Part shown: one piece after another, positions 51,867 through 63,422 of the stretch
Layout of the letters: each line of letters starts with the position of its first letter
How positions within the stretch are numbered: position 1 is the stretch's first letter
Source: Phymorhynchus buccinoides
Lineage: Eukaryota > Mollusca > Gastropoda > Neogastropoda > Raphitomidae
Assembly: GCA_017654935.2 (NCBI GenBank)
Contig: CM065710.1
Location: forward strand, 28,414,285 to 28,478,284
DNA length: 64,000 bases
Direction of reading: 5' to 3'
Program-made: the position numbers and the translations under genes
The notes under the pieces: generated by a model
The model's database searches: none
Told to the model about the DNA's origin: nothing
What the model saw: the letters and a program-made list of their open reading frames with translations, nothing else

Positions 51867-51882
51867 TTTGATCGTGGAAAGT

Positions 51883-51906
51883 CACGTGATATGCTCAACC
51901 ACCAAT
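51883..51906 (-). promoter_or_regulatory. Putative ACO1 proximal promoter: E-box and CCAAT box
   Basis: A palindromic CACGTG E-box lies at 51883-51888 in the context GTCACGTGAT, 17 bp upstream of the start codon. A CCAAT box (ACCAATCAG on the plus strand) lies at 51902-51906. The closeness to the ATG implies a short 5' UTR or downstream-located elements. Binding by USF/TFE-type bHLH factors and NF-Y is inferred from the motifs alone. No TATA box is evident. Confidence 0.4.
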
Positions 51907-52052
51907 CAGACAGCCTGAGACAAAACTGTCAGCAGATCAATCGTCTGCTTTCTCAAAAACTGAGCAGCCAAGCCTCACCTATTTCTTTATCTCCCAACTT
52001 CGCGGCTATTATGAGAAAACGTTAGGTTCAACAGTTGTATTTACAAATTTAT

Positions 52053-52250
<198 letters not shown>

Positions 52251-52620
52251 GTTGCCATGTATGAGTAGGTAAAATAATACTATGTTTGACTTTATTATGC
52301 GCATGTGTTTCTGTTCAAATAAGTAGGCCTAATGATAAGTATGTAAAGTAAGATTAGGGTGGATTTTGTCATGTGTTTGTGCACTTCTCAATTTGTGCAT
52401 GTTAAAGATGAGTGTGAAAAGTAGGATTAGGTTTTATTTTTCCGTGTGTAGGCCTATGCGCTTACTTTATATTTTTTTAGTCAATATAATGTTAGGTTTG
52501 ATTTTGTTATTGATGTGTTACGATATGCGGTTGTATTTTGTATAATGCTTTATACTGATTTGTCTGTGCTTATTTTACTTTGCTTACTCTATTACCCTCA
52601 ATAAATAAAATTAATTAATT

Positions 52621-52623
<3 letters not shown>

Positions 52624-52707
<84 letters not shown>
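52624..52707. repeat. (CT)n microsatellite
   Basis: A second CT dinucleotide tract with one interruption, about 400 bp beyond the first. The intervening sequence is AT-rich with no recognised gene. Confidence 0.95.
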
Positions 52708-52799
52708 GCGTACGTGCATTACCTCTTAATCTGTGCATGTTAAAGATAAATAATATAATGTAGGAATAAGTTTGATTTTGCATGTGTAGATGTATTTTT

Positions 52800-53270
52800 A
52801 GTTCCCGAGCCGAAGGTTCGGGGAACTATTGTTTTTCTCTGGTCCGTCCGTCCGGCTATTCGTCCGTTTTTCTATAAAAAAAACTATTCAGTCTATCATC
52901 ATCAAATTTGGTATACTAGTTTGCCAAGATGCAAGCTATCCACTGATGTATTTAGTTTTACATTACCCGCTGTGCCCTAGGCCCTTTGTGTCACAGGCCC
53001 GCTATGTCGTCCGTTTTTCTCAAAAACTATTCAGTCTATCATCATCAAATTTGGTATACTAGTTTGCCAAGATGCAAGCTATCCACTGATGTATTTAGTT
53101 TTACATTACCCGCTGTGCCCTAGGCCCTTTGTGGTGCGTGCGTCCTGTTTTCAGTTCTCGATGGTCTCCCCGCTGTGTGCACAGCCGACACATTCCGATT
53201 TCGGAGTAGCTCGGCGATGCTGCGAGGGGACTTTGCAGCCGCTCGGCGTTGCACTTGTTTACATTTAAAA
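52800..53270 (+). repeat. Dispersed repeat with ~185-bp internal tandem duplication
   Basis: Begins GTTCCCGAGCCGAAGGTTCG, then CGTCCGTTTTTCT. The block from AACTATTCAGTCTATCATCA through GTGCCCTAGGCCCTTTGTG occurs twice. Class unknown. Confidence 0.7.
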
Positions 53271-53569
53271 TTGTGCATGTTAAGATGAGTAGGTATAAAG
53301 TAGAACTAGGTTTGAGTTTATTACGTGCGTGTGTTTTCTTTCAAATAAGTACATTTTAAAGATGAGTAAGTATGATTAGGATTGATTTTGTCACGTGCCG
53401 TTTGTGTCTACTTCTGAATTTGTGCTTTTCCCATGAGTGTGTGTGCTTATACTTCTTAATTTTTGCATGTTACATGCAATTAGGTTTGATTTTGTTATTG
53501 TAGCACGTGTTACTATATATAGGGTTCTATTTTGCATGCTTTATATATGATCACAGTAGAAATGGGAAT

Positions 53570-54142
53570 CCAGTAGGATTCGGAATTGTACTAGTAGAAA
53601 TCGGAATTCTAATTTCTACTGGACTTTTGTAGGGGAAGACGGGGTAAAAAGCGCATGGGCGGGTAAGAAGCCCACCCCAATTATCTCATGAAATCAAGAA
53701 AATTTCAGTCAAATTTGCCCATGAGACGAATGCTAGACATTAACGCTCGTCTCATGGGCAAAATGAGACTGAAATTTGCTTCATTTCATGAGATAATTGG
53801 GGTGGGCTTCTTACCCGCCCATGCGCTTTTTACCCCGTCTTCCCCTACTGTCAGCCAGTAGAAAATGGAATCCAGTACAAATTGGAATCAACATATTGCT
53901 TCAATTGTAAGAGAAGAAAGACAAAACGAGGGTGGAGTTGATAGCTTAAAACAATATGTTGATTCCAATTTGTACTGGATTCCATTTTCTACTGGCTGTC
54001 AGTACAAATCAGAATTCCGATTTGTACTAGTAGAAATCAGAATTCCAATTTGTACTAGAAAAAGTCCAGTAGAAATTAGAATTCCGATTTCTACTAGTAC
54101 AAATAGGAATTCCGAATCCTACTGGATTCCCATTTCTACTGT
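53570..54142. mobile_element. Compound palindromic element with nested hairpins
   Basis: Perfect outer ends TCACAGTAGAAATGGGAATC / GATTCCCATTTCTACTGTGA. An inner hairpin (53853-53998) is built on CCAGTAGAAAATGGAATCCA. A foldback MITE is inserted at 53632-53845. The interior reuses GTAGAAATCGGAATTC-type motifs many times in both orientations. Confidence 0.8.
53632..53845. mobile_element. Foldback MITE (GGGGAAGACGGGGTAAAAAG), copy 1
   Basis: 214-bp near-perfect palindrome flanked by TA. Arms carry GCGCATGGGCGGGTAAGAAG and CCCACCCCAATTATCTCATG. The loop is TAGACATTAACG-like. Confidence 0.9.
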
Positions 54143-54424
54143 GACATATATATAGCTTTGTCTGTGCTCATTTTCCTATTAGGCCTATATAGGTGTGTTT
54201 TTCCAGAGGGATGGATGTAAAACTAAAAAAAAAGCATGTTATTGCTTATTCTATTACCCTCTATAAATAAAATTCATTCATTCGTTCTTATTCTTATTCT
54301 TATTCCGATTGGGGATGTTTATCCTGCCCCACGCCCAAAGTCTTCGTTTAGACTGCTATTGGCGCACAGGATGCATGCTATGTGAGTTCGTGTCATCCAT
54401 TCCACCGGCACAACACGGCCTACT

Positions 54425-54661
54425 CGTACCAAATAGTGGAAGGGGCTTTAACGTGCGCGCAAGATCTTGTGCGTGACTTCGTACACGGTACCTCGGATTT
54501 AGGTCTCATCCGAAGGACCAGGAAATAGGAGTAAAGTATCTTTCCCAAGGATGCAACACGTAACACCGTGGATGAACAGCTGGGTTCGAACCAACGCACT
54601 AGTCGCAAACCCGTTGGATTACGAGCGGCGACTCGATCTAACCAACCGGCCACGGTGCCTC

Positions 54662-54662
<1 letters not shown>
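54425..54662 (-). mobile_element. tRNA-derived SINE of a third type
   Basis: On the minus strand: GTGGCCGGTTGGTTAGATCG (A-box region) and TTGGTTCGAACCCAGC (B-box), followed by GTTGCATCCTTGGGAAAGAT. Followed outward by a (GT)n tract at 54665-54744. Confidence 0.75.
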
Positions 54663-54745
<83 letters not shown>

Positions 54746-55291
54746 GTACAAGTGTATGCTTGTGTAAATGTGTGTGCATGTCAGTGAGAATGTGTCTGAT
54801 GAAATGTATGTGGGCTGAATGTGTATAAACATGTCTGTGTGCAAGCACGTGTTCACTCTCGTGCGTGCACATACGTGCGTGTGTGTATGTTGTGTGTGCC
54901 AATGTGCATGTGTGTGTGCAGGGGCGTAGCATCCAGGTCAGGCCCTCAGGCCAGGGCCTGACCACTTTTTCCCCCCATAAAAAAACACCACCCATAAAAA
55001 AAAACACCACCCCAAAAAAACCCGTCACTTCACCATGACTATTAAAGACATAATATTAGCTAAAAATAAAGGATAGAAGGTACTAGTTATGTGTCGTAAA
55101 CTTGCAACCCAGACTAATCAGAATAGAAAAGAATGCAATCAACTTTGGCATTGGTCTAAATCCTTGCGTCATGATGAAAGTGATGTGTTTTGGGGTTGCT
55201 TTGTCACACCTCCAGTATAGCATGAGCAGCCCGGTCTTGTATGGCTGGGTCATTTGAAGATTCCGTTTCCTGCCGTCTGATATGACCCACC

Positions 55292-55512
55292 TATTGGCCA
55301 CTACAACTAGGGTTATTAACGCCCTTGACAGCGAGAGTTAAGCCCTTGTTGGTCAGTATCCAAAAGGGCATTCACTCTTGCAAAAGGCAGCCATTCAGTG
55401 GCCTCAAATAGGGTTATTGGCGAGAGTTATGCCCTTGTTTGGTCAGTACTCAAGCATCTACCAAGGGCATTCACTCTTGCAAAAGGTGGTTGTCGCATGG
55501 CCAATAGTCGCC
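55292..55512. mobile_element. TTGGCCACTGCAA-type MITE, left arm
   Basis: Same family as 9534-9764. Partner copy in the right arm at 63625-63845. Further related copies at 56380-56625 and 62517-62720. Confidence 0.7.
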
Positions 55513-55711
55513 TTAGAGGAAACGTCACGTACGTTGTCTGACTTAATTTTTTATAAATATTTTAAAAAACAATCGTTGATCATGAGTTGTATTTTCAGCT
55601 CCTTTCATAACAAAGACAATTCATAAAGAGGCTTTGAGGATTACGATATATGCATTACTTCATCAGAATAAATATATATAGGGTCGATCATATCAGGTCA
55701 TATCATGAGTA

Positions 55712-55914
55712 GGGGAAGACGGGGTAAAAAGCGCATGGGCGGGTAAGAAGCCCACCCCAATTATCTCATGAAATGAAGCAAATTTCAGTCTCATTTTGCC
55801 CATGAGACGAGCGTTAATGTCTAGCATTCGTCTCATGGGCAAATTTGACTGAAATTTTCTTTAATTGGGGTGGGCTTCTTAGACCCGCCCATGCGCTTTT
55901 TACCCCGTCTCCCC
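55712..55914. mobile_element. Foldback MITE, copy 2
   Basis: TA-flanked palindrome in the left arm; mirror partner is copy 4. One arm has lost about 12 bp (near 55861). Confidence 0.88.
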
Positions 55915-56679
55915 TACCTAGTCTGCTTTTTCCTAGAGTTTGAAAACAAACTGTTCAACGCATAGGCCTATATTGAGTACCATATGCCCTCTGCAAAGAA
56001 CACCCTTTGCAAGAGTGAATGCCCTTTAATTGGTGGGTGGTGGAAGATGGTTAAGATCTTCATAATTTCAAATGCCTCAAATGGCCTTTTGGTAGGGCGT
56101 TAAATCTCTACTTTAAAAAAGAAAGAAAAAAAAGATGGTTGAGTACTGACCAAACAAAAGAATAACTCTCGCCAATAACCCTATTTGAGGCTGCCTTTTG
56201 CAAGTTAGATTATATTCTTGTGGCGGTATACATAGCCAGATGAGGTTTAACCGAGGCGTGGTTACTGCTACACATATCTGTATTATTAAAAAAAAAATCG
56301 GGACTTTACTGGTTTAGCACTGCCTCCGGGCATTGCCTCCAGTATTGTTCCCACCATCTTTGTATTTACAAATGCCCCACATGGCCGAAAGGCCGAAGAG
56401 GGCGTAAAACCATTTTTCGCTCGCCTTTTGCAAGAGTGAATGCCCTTGGTGGGTGGGGGAAGATGGTTGAGTACTGACCAAACAAGGGATTAACTCTCGC
56501 CAATAACCCTATTTGAGGCCACTAAAATGGCTGCCTTTTTTTGCAAGAGTGAATGCCCTTTTGGATACTGATCAACTCTCGCCGTCAAGGGCGTTTATAA
56601 TAACCCTACTTGCAGTGGCCATCAAATCAGTTACAAGTATGTCGACGGGATGGGGATAGCAGGAGGGGGGGGGGGGCGG

Positions 56680-58995
56680 GGGGGGGGGGCATAAAGTTCT
56701 CCCACCTTCTGGAAGTTCTGTTCTGGCAGCTACTATCTTTCTGCTTTACTGGTCCATCCTAGCTCCTGCCTGTTTTCTGGCAAGTCTGACAAAGATTTGA
56801 CATGCTGGGTCTAACTATTCCTTAGGCGCATAACATCAGCATGCCACATCTTCGCTCATCATTATGACATGAAACTGTCTGAGGCTGGGCCTGACTATTC
56901 CTTAGGCGTAGATCCAGCAGCATGGCACATCTTCGCTCATCATTATGACATGAAACTGTCTGAGGCTGGGCCTGACTATTCCTTAGGCGTAGATCCAGCA
57001 GCATGGCACATCTTCGCTCATCATTATGACATGAAACTGTCTGAGGCTGGGCCTAACTATACCTTAGGCGTATAACAGCAGCATGCCACATCTTCGCTCA
57101 TCATTATGACATGAGACTGTCTGAGGCTGGGCCTAACTATTCCTTAGGCGTATAACAGCAGCATGACACATCTTCGCTCATCATTATGACATGAAACTGT
57201 CTGAGGCTGGGCCTGACTATTCCTTAGGCGTATAACAGCAGCATGACACATCTTCGCTCATCATTATGACATGAAACTGTCTGAGGCTGTGCCTGACTAT
57301 TCCTTAGGCGTATAACAGCAGCATGCCACATCTTCGCTCATCATTATGACATGAAACTGTCTGAGGCTGGGCCTGACTATTCCTTAGGCGTATAACAGCA
57401 GCATGGCACATTCTTCGCTCATCATTATGACATGAAACTGTCTGAGGCTGGGCTAACTATTCCTTAAGGCGTATAACAGCAGCATGTCACATCTTCGCTC
57501 ATCATTATGACAGCTGAGCTGTGCCTGACTATTCATTAGGCGTATAACAGCATCTTCGCTCATCATTATGACATGAAACTGTCTGAGGCTGGGCCTGACT
57601 ATTCCTTAGGCGTGATCCAGCAGCATGCACACATCTTCGCTCATCATTATGACATGAATTACTGTCTGAGGCTGTGCCTGACTATTCCTTAGGCGTATAA
57701 CAGCAGCATGACACATCTTCGCTCATCATTATGACATGAAACTGTCTGAGGCTGTGCCTGACTATTCCTTAGGCGTATAACAGCAGCATGAAACATCTTC
57801 GCTCATCATTATGACATGAAACTGTCTGAGGCTGGGCCTGACTATTCCTTAGGCGTATAACAGCAGCATGCTACATCTTCGCTCATCATTATGACATGAA
57901 ACTGTCTGAGGCTGTGCCTGACTATTCCTTAGGCGTATAACAGCAGCATGACACATCTTCGCTCATCATTATGACATGAAACTGTCTGAGGCTGTGCCTG
58001 ACTATTCCTTAGGCGTATAACAGCAGCATGCCACATCTTCGCTCATCATTATGACATGAAACTGTCTGAGGCTGGGCCTGACTATTCCTTAGGCGTATAA
58101 CAGGCAGCAAATTTTTTTTGTGCCCACATCTTCGCTCATCATTATGACATGAAACTGTCTGAGGCTGCTGGCCTGACTATTCCTTAGGCGTATAACAGCA
58201 GCATGACATATCTTCGCTCATCATTATGACATGAAACTGTCTGAGGCTGTGCCTGACTATTCCTTAGGCGTATAACAGCAGCATGCCACATCTTCGCTCA
58301 TCATTATGACATGAAACTGTCTGAGGCTGGGCCTGACTATTCCTTAGGCGTATAACAGCAGCATCGATTCACATCTCTCGCTCATCATTATGACATGAAA
58401 CTGTCTGAGGCTGGTGCCTAACTATTCCTTAGGCGTATAACAGCATGCATGCACATCGTCGCGTCATCATTATGACATGAAACTGTCTGAGGTGTGTGGC
58501 CTGTGTGTGCGTCTGTGTGCGTGTGCGTGTCGCGCATGTGCACATCTTCGCTCATCATTATGACATGAAACTGTCTGAGGCTGTGCCTGACTATGTGACT
58601 GTAGGCGTATAACAGCAGCATCTGTGTCTTCGTGTCATCATTATGCGCGAAAACTGTCTGAGGCGCGGCCTGACTATTCCTTAGCGCGTATAACAGCAGC
58701 ATGCACGTCTGTGTGTGTGGTGTCATTATGACATGAAAACTGTCTGTGGCTGTGTGTGTGTCCTTAGGCGTATAACAGCAGCATGTGTGTGTCTTCGCTC
58801 ATCATGTATGACATGAAACTGTCTGTGGCTGGGCCTGACTATTCCTTAGGCGTATAACAGCAGCATGCGCACATCTTCGCTCAGTCATGCTTGACATGCA
58901 AACTGTCTGTGTGCTGTGCCTGTGTATGTTCTTGTTGCCGTATAACAGCAGCATGCTGCACATGCTTGCGTCTGTGAAGAAGAAGAACAACAACA
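56680..58995 (+). repeat. 80-bp satellite inside a (GAA)n-tailed repeat, degraded left-arm array
   Basis: 56690-56815 is the body of the dispersed repeat and 58976-59000 its GAA/CAA tail. Between them the segment GAGGCTGGGCCTGACTATTC, CTTAGGCGTATAACAGCAGC, ATGCCACATCTTCGCTCATC, ATTATGACATGAAACTGTCT is repeated about 27 times. From about 57400 onward, and heavily after 58360, units carry indels and GTGTGT-like intrusions. Confidence 0.93.
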
Positions 58996-59354
58996 ACAAG
59001 TGTGTGTGTGTGTGTGTATGTCAAACTGTGTGTAAGTGTGTAAGAGTGAGGTATGCCTGTGTGTGTGAGCGCGCGCGCGTGTGTGTGAGCGTGTGTTAAT
59101 TGTATCTCTGTGTGTGTTTCTGTTTGTGTGTGTTTCTGTTTGTGTGTGTTTTTGTTTGTTCGTCTGTGTGTCTGTCTGTGGACTTTACACAAAAATAATA
59201 GATACTGGGGGGTGTATAGCCTATCGAAAAAAGAGCAAAAATAAATTTCCAATAGACGGTGATGAACATGAAGTGACACCTCCTCACCCCTGCCTTCTCC
59301 TTTCCCCTAGCAGTAGTCAAGTTTAAACTGATAATGTTTGAATTGGGTTGTTAA

Positions 59355-59802
59355 CCCGTTCACCTCCAGCCATATTTGACAAGAATTCCATTAAATTTAC
59401 CTGGGTAGATCCATCTGCAGTATTAGGGATTCTCTGTGGCATATATAAAATAAGGTCTATCCTTACTTCCCAAAACTAAGACAACAGGTTCTTTGGATAA
59501 TAGACACCAATTTGATGCCTTTTTAGTGACACAGGGGAAGACGGGGTAAAAAAGCGCATGGGCGGGTAAGAAGCCCACCCCAATTATCTCATGAAATAAA
59601 AGAAAAATTTCAGTCAAATTTGCCCATGAGACGAATGCTAGACATTAACGCTCGTCTCATGGGCAAAATGAGACTGAAATTTGCTTCATTTTCATGAGAT
59701 AATTGGGGTGGGCTTCTTACCCGCCCATGCGCTTTTTTACCCCGTCTTCCCCTAGGTGTTAAATCACTGTGGTGCTAAAATGCGACTTTGGCGGTGAAAG
59801 GG
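59355..59802. mobile_element. TTAA MITE carrying a foldback MITE, in the palindrome loop
   Basis: CCCGTTCACCTCCA left end and GGCGGTGAAAGGG right end. The foldback copy (59534-59752) sits at the TA in GACATAGGTGTT. Confidence 0.82.
59534..59752. mobile_element. Foldback MITE, copy 3
   Basis: 219-bp palindrome of the same family. It lies close to the geometric centre of the giant inverted repeat. Confidence 0.9.
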
Positions 59803-59804
59803 TT

Positions 59805-60160
59805 ACAGATTACTTAACTGATGAGTACGCCTCAACCAGGATCTAGATAAATGCAAAACTTGTCAAGTCCAGAGTCTCAACCATGAAGAAAACTGGCAGG
59901 CCAAATAATCGGACAAAAGTGTCAAGTAGACTTTGATCTTAAACAATGTTTGCGTTACCCTCTCTTTCTAAAGGCATAGACAGGTTTGGAAATGTATAAG
60001 ACGTCACTAGGTCAAAGTGCAGAATTATGGTGCAACACTTACATCAAAATATATGTAAATATGAATATCCGTACAATTAAAAAAAATAGTTCCTGGGTTT
60101 GCCCCTTCTGTAGGCATACCTCACTCTTACACTTAGCTAGGTGAATAGGTATTGTAGGCA
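59805..60160. other. Loop sequence, nothing recognised
   Basis: AT-rich single-copy-looking sequence between the TTAA MITE and the right arm. Confidence 0.4.
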
Positions 60161-60163
60161 CCT

Positions 60164-62440
60164 TGTTGTTGTTGTTCTTCTTCTTCTTCTCGAAGATGTG
60201 GCATGCTGCTGTTATACGCCTAAGAAATAGTTAGGCCCAGCCTCAGACAGTTTAATGTCATAATGATGAGCGAAGATATGTCATGCTGCTGTTATACGCC
60301 TAAGGAATAGTCAGGCCCAGCCTCAGACAGTTTCATGTCATAATGATGAGCGAAGATGTGGCATGCTGCTGTTATACGCCTAAGGAATAGTCAGGCCCAG
60401 CCTCAGACAGTTTCATGTCATAATGATGAGCGAAGATGTGTCATGCTGCTGTTATACGCCTAAGGAATAGTCAGGCACAGCCTCAGACAGTTTCATGTCA
60501 TAATGATGAGCGAAGATGTGTCATGCTGCTGTTATACGCCTAAGGAATAGTCAGGCCCAGCCTCAGACAGTTTCATGTCATAATGATGAGCGAAGATGTG
60601 TCATGCTGCTGTTATACGCCTAAGGAATAGTCAGGCCCAGCCTCAGACAGTTTCATGTCATAATGATGAGCGAAGATGTGGCATGCTGCTGTTATACGCC
60701 TAAGGAATAGTTAGGCCCAGCCTCAGACAGTTTCATGTCATAATGATGAGCGAAGATGTGTCATGCTGCTGTTATACGCCTAAGGAATAGTCAGGCCCAG
60801 CCTCAGACAGTTTCATGTCATAATGATGAGCGAAGATGTGGCATGCTGCTGTTATACGCCTAAGGAATAGTCAGGCCCAGCCTCAGACAGTTTCATGTCA
60901 TAATGATGAGCGAAGATATGTCATGCTGCTGTTATACGCCTAAGGAATAGTCAGGCCCAGCCTCAGACAGTTTCATGTCATAATGATGAGCGAAGATGTG
61001 TCATGCTGCTGTTATACGCCTAAGGAATAGTCAGGCCCAGCCTCAGACAGTTTCATGTCATAATGATGAGCGAAGATGTGGCATGCTGCTGTTATACGCC
61101 TAAGGAATAGTCAGGCCCAGCCTCAGACAGTTTCATGTCATAATGATGAGCGAAGATGTGGCATGCTGCTGTTATACGCCTAAGGAATAGTCAGGCCCAG
61201 CCTCAGACAGTTTCATGTCATAATGATGAGCGAAGATGTGTCATGCTGCTGTTATACGCCTAAGGAATAGTCAGGCACAGCCTCAGACAGTTTCATGTCA
61301 TAATGATGAGCGAAGATGTGTCATGCTGCTGTTATACGCCTAAGGAATAGTCAGGCACAGCCTCAGACAGTTTCATGTCATAATGATGAGCGAAGATGTG
61401 GCATGCTGCTGTTATACGCCTAAGGAATAGTCAGGCCCAGCCTCAGACAGTTTCATGTCATAATGATGAGCGAAGATGTGGCATGCTGCTGTTATACGCC
61501 TAAGGAATAGTCAGGCCCAGCCTCAGACAGTTTCATGTCATAATGATGAGCGAAGATGTGGCATGCTGCTGTTATACGCCTAAGGAATAGTCAGGCCCAG
61601 CCTCAGACAGTTTCATGTCATAATGATGAGCGAAGATGTGTCATGCTGCTGTTATACGCCTAAGGAATAGTTAGGCCCAGCCTCAGACAGTTTCATGTCA
61701 TAATGATGAGCGAAGATGTGGCATGCTGCTGTTATACGCCTAAGGAATAGTCAGGCCCAGCCTCAGACAGTTTCATGTCATAATGATGAGCGAAGATGTG
61801 GCATGCTGCTGTTATACGCCTAAGGAATAGTCAGGCCCAGCCTCAGACAGTTTCATGTCATAATGATGAGCGAAGATATGTCATGCTGCTGTTATACGCC
61901 TAAGGAATAGTCAGGCCCAGCCTCAGACAGTTTCATGTCATAATGATGAGCGAAGATGTGGCATGCTGCTGTTATACGCCTAAGGAATAGTTAGGCCCAG
62001 CCTCAGACAGTCTCATGTCATAATGATGAGCGAAGATGTGGCATGCTGCTGTTATACGCCTAAGGTATAGTTAGGCCCAGCCTCAGACAGTTTCATGTCA
62101 TAATGATGAGCGAAGATGTGCCATGCTGCTGGATCTACGCCTAAGGAATAGTCAGGCCCAGCCTCAGACAGTTTCATGTCATAATGATGAGCGAAGATGT
62201 GCCATGCTGCTGGATCTACGCCTAAGGAATAGTCAGGCCCAGCCTCAGACAGTTTCATGTCATAATGATGAGCGAAGATGTGGCATGCTGATGTTATACG
62301 CCTAAGGAATAGTTAGACCCAGCATGTCAAATCTTTGTCAGACTTGCCAGAAAACAGGCAGGAGCTAGGATGGACCAGTAAAGCAGAAAGATAGTAGCTG
62401 CCAGAACAGAACTTCCAGAAGGTGGGAGAACTATTTATGC
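60164..62440 (-). repeat. 80-bp satellite, clean right-arm array (about 27 units)
   Basis: Strict 80-bp period from about 60191 to 62335, units differing mainly at a few alternating sites (GTGGCATG/GTGTCATG/ATATGTCATG and CAGGCCCAG/CAGGCACAG). Flanked by (TTC)n at 60173-60190 and by the dispersed repeat's body (CTTCCAGAAGGTGGGAGAAC) at 62340-62430. Confidence 0.96.
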
Positions 62441-63219
62441 CCCCCCCCCCCCCCCACACCCCCCCCCCCCCCTCCTGCTATCCCCATCCCGTCGACATAC
62501 TTGTAACTGATTTGATGGCCACTGCAAGTAGGGTTATTATAAACGCCCTTGACGGCGAGAGTTGATCAGTATCTAAAAGGGCATGCAGTCTTGCAAAAAA
62601 AGGCAGCCATTAATTAAGTGGCCTCAAATAGGGTTATTGGCGAGAGTTAATCCCTTGTTTGGTCAGTACTCAACCATCTTCCCCCACCCACCAAGGGCAT
62701 TCACTCTTGCAAAAGGCGAGCGAAAATATGGGTTTTACGCCCTCTTCGGCCTTTCGGCCATGTGGGGCATTTGTAAATACAAAGATGGTGGGAACAATAC
62801 TGGAGGCAATGCCCGGAGGCAGTGCTAAACCAGTAAAGTCCCGATTTTTTTAATAATACAGATATGTGTAGCAGTAACCACGCCTCGGTTAAACCTCATT
62901 GGCTATGGTACCACCACAAGAATATAATCTAACTTGCAAAAGGCAGCCTCAAATAGGGTTATTGGCGAGAGTTATTCCCTTGTTTGGTCAGTACTCAACC
63001 ATCTTTTTTTTCTTTCTTTTTTAAAGTAGAGATTTAACGCCCTACCAAAAGGCCATTTGAGGCATTTGAAATTATGAAGATCTTAACCATCTTCCACCAC
63101 CCACCAATTAAAGGGCATTCACTCTTGCAAAGGGTGTTCTTTGCAGAGGGCATATGGTACTCAATATAGGCCTATGCGTTGAACAGTTGTTTCAAACTCT
63201 AGGAAAAGCAGACTAGGTA

Positions 63220-63422
63220 GGGGAAGACGGGGTAAAAAGCGCATGGGCGGGTAAGAAGCCCACCCCGAAATAAAGAAAATTTCAGTCAAATTTGCCCATG
63301 AGACGAATGCTAGACATTAACGCTCGTCTCATGGGCAAAATGAGACTGAAATTTGCTTCATTTCATGAGATAATTGGGGTGGGCTTCTTACCCGCCCATG
63401 CGCTTTTTACCCCGTCTTCCCC
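63220..63422. mobile_element. Foldback MITE, copy 4
   Basis: Mirror partner of copy 2 in the right arm, TA-flanked, with a matching short deletion in the opposite arm (near 63268). Confidence 0.88.

Noticed and set aside
252..51866. Mitochondrial aconitase (ACO2) as the gene's identity
   Set aside because: Exon text follows IRP1/AcnA motifs such as [21 protein letters not shown] and [18 protein letters not shown], and there is no mitochondrial presequence.
56822..62305. Short open frames repeated in both arms (for example MKLSEAGPDYSLGVDP)
   Set aside because: They are translations of 80-bp satellite units, broken by the period not being divisible by three.
60164..62440. CRISPR or centromeric satellite
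   Set aside because: No spacers; the 80-bp unit matches the interior of a dispersed element, and one array cannot show a centromeric role.
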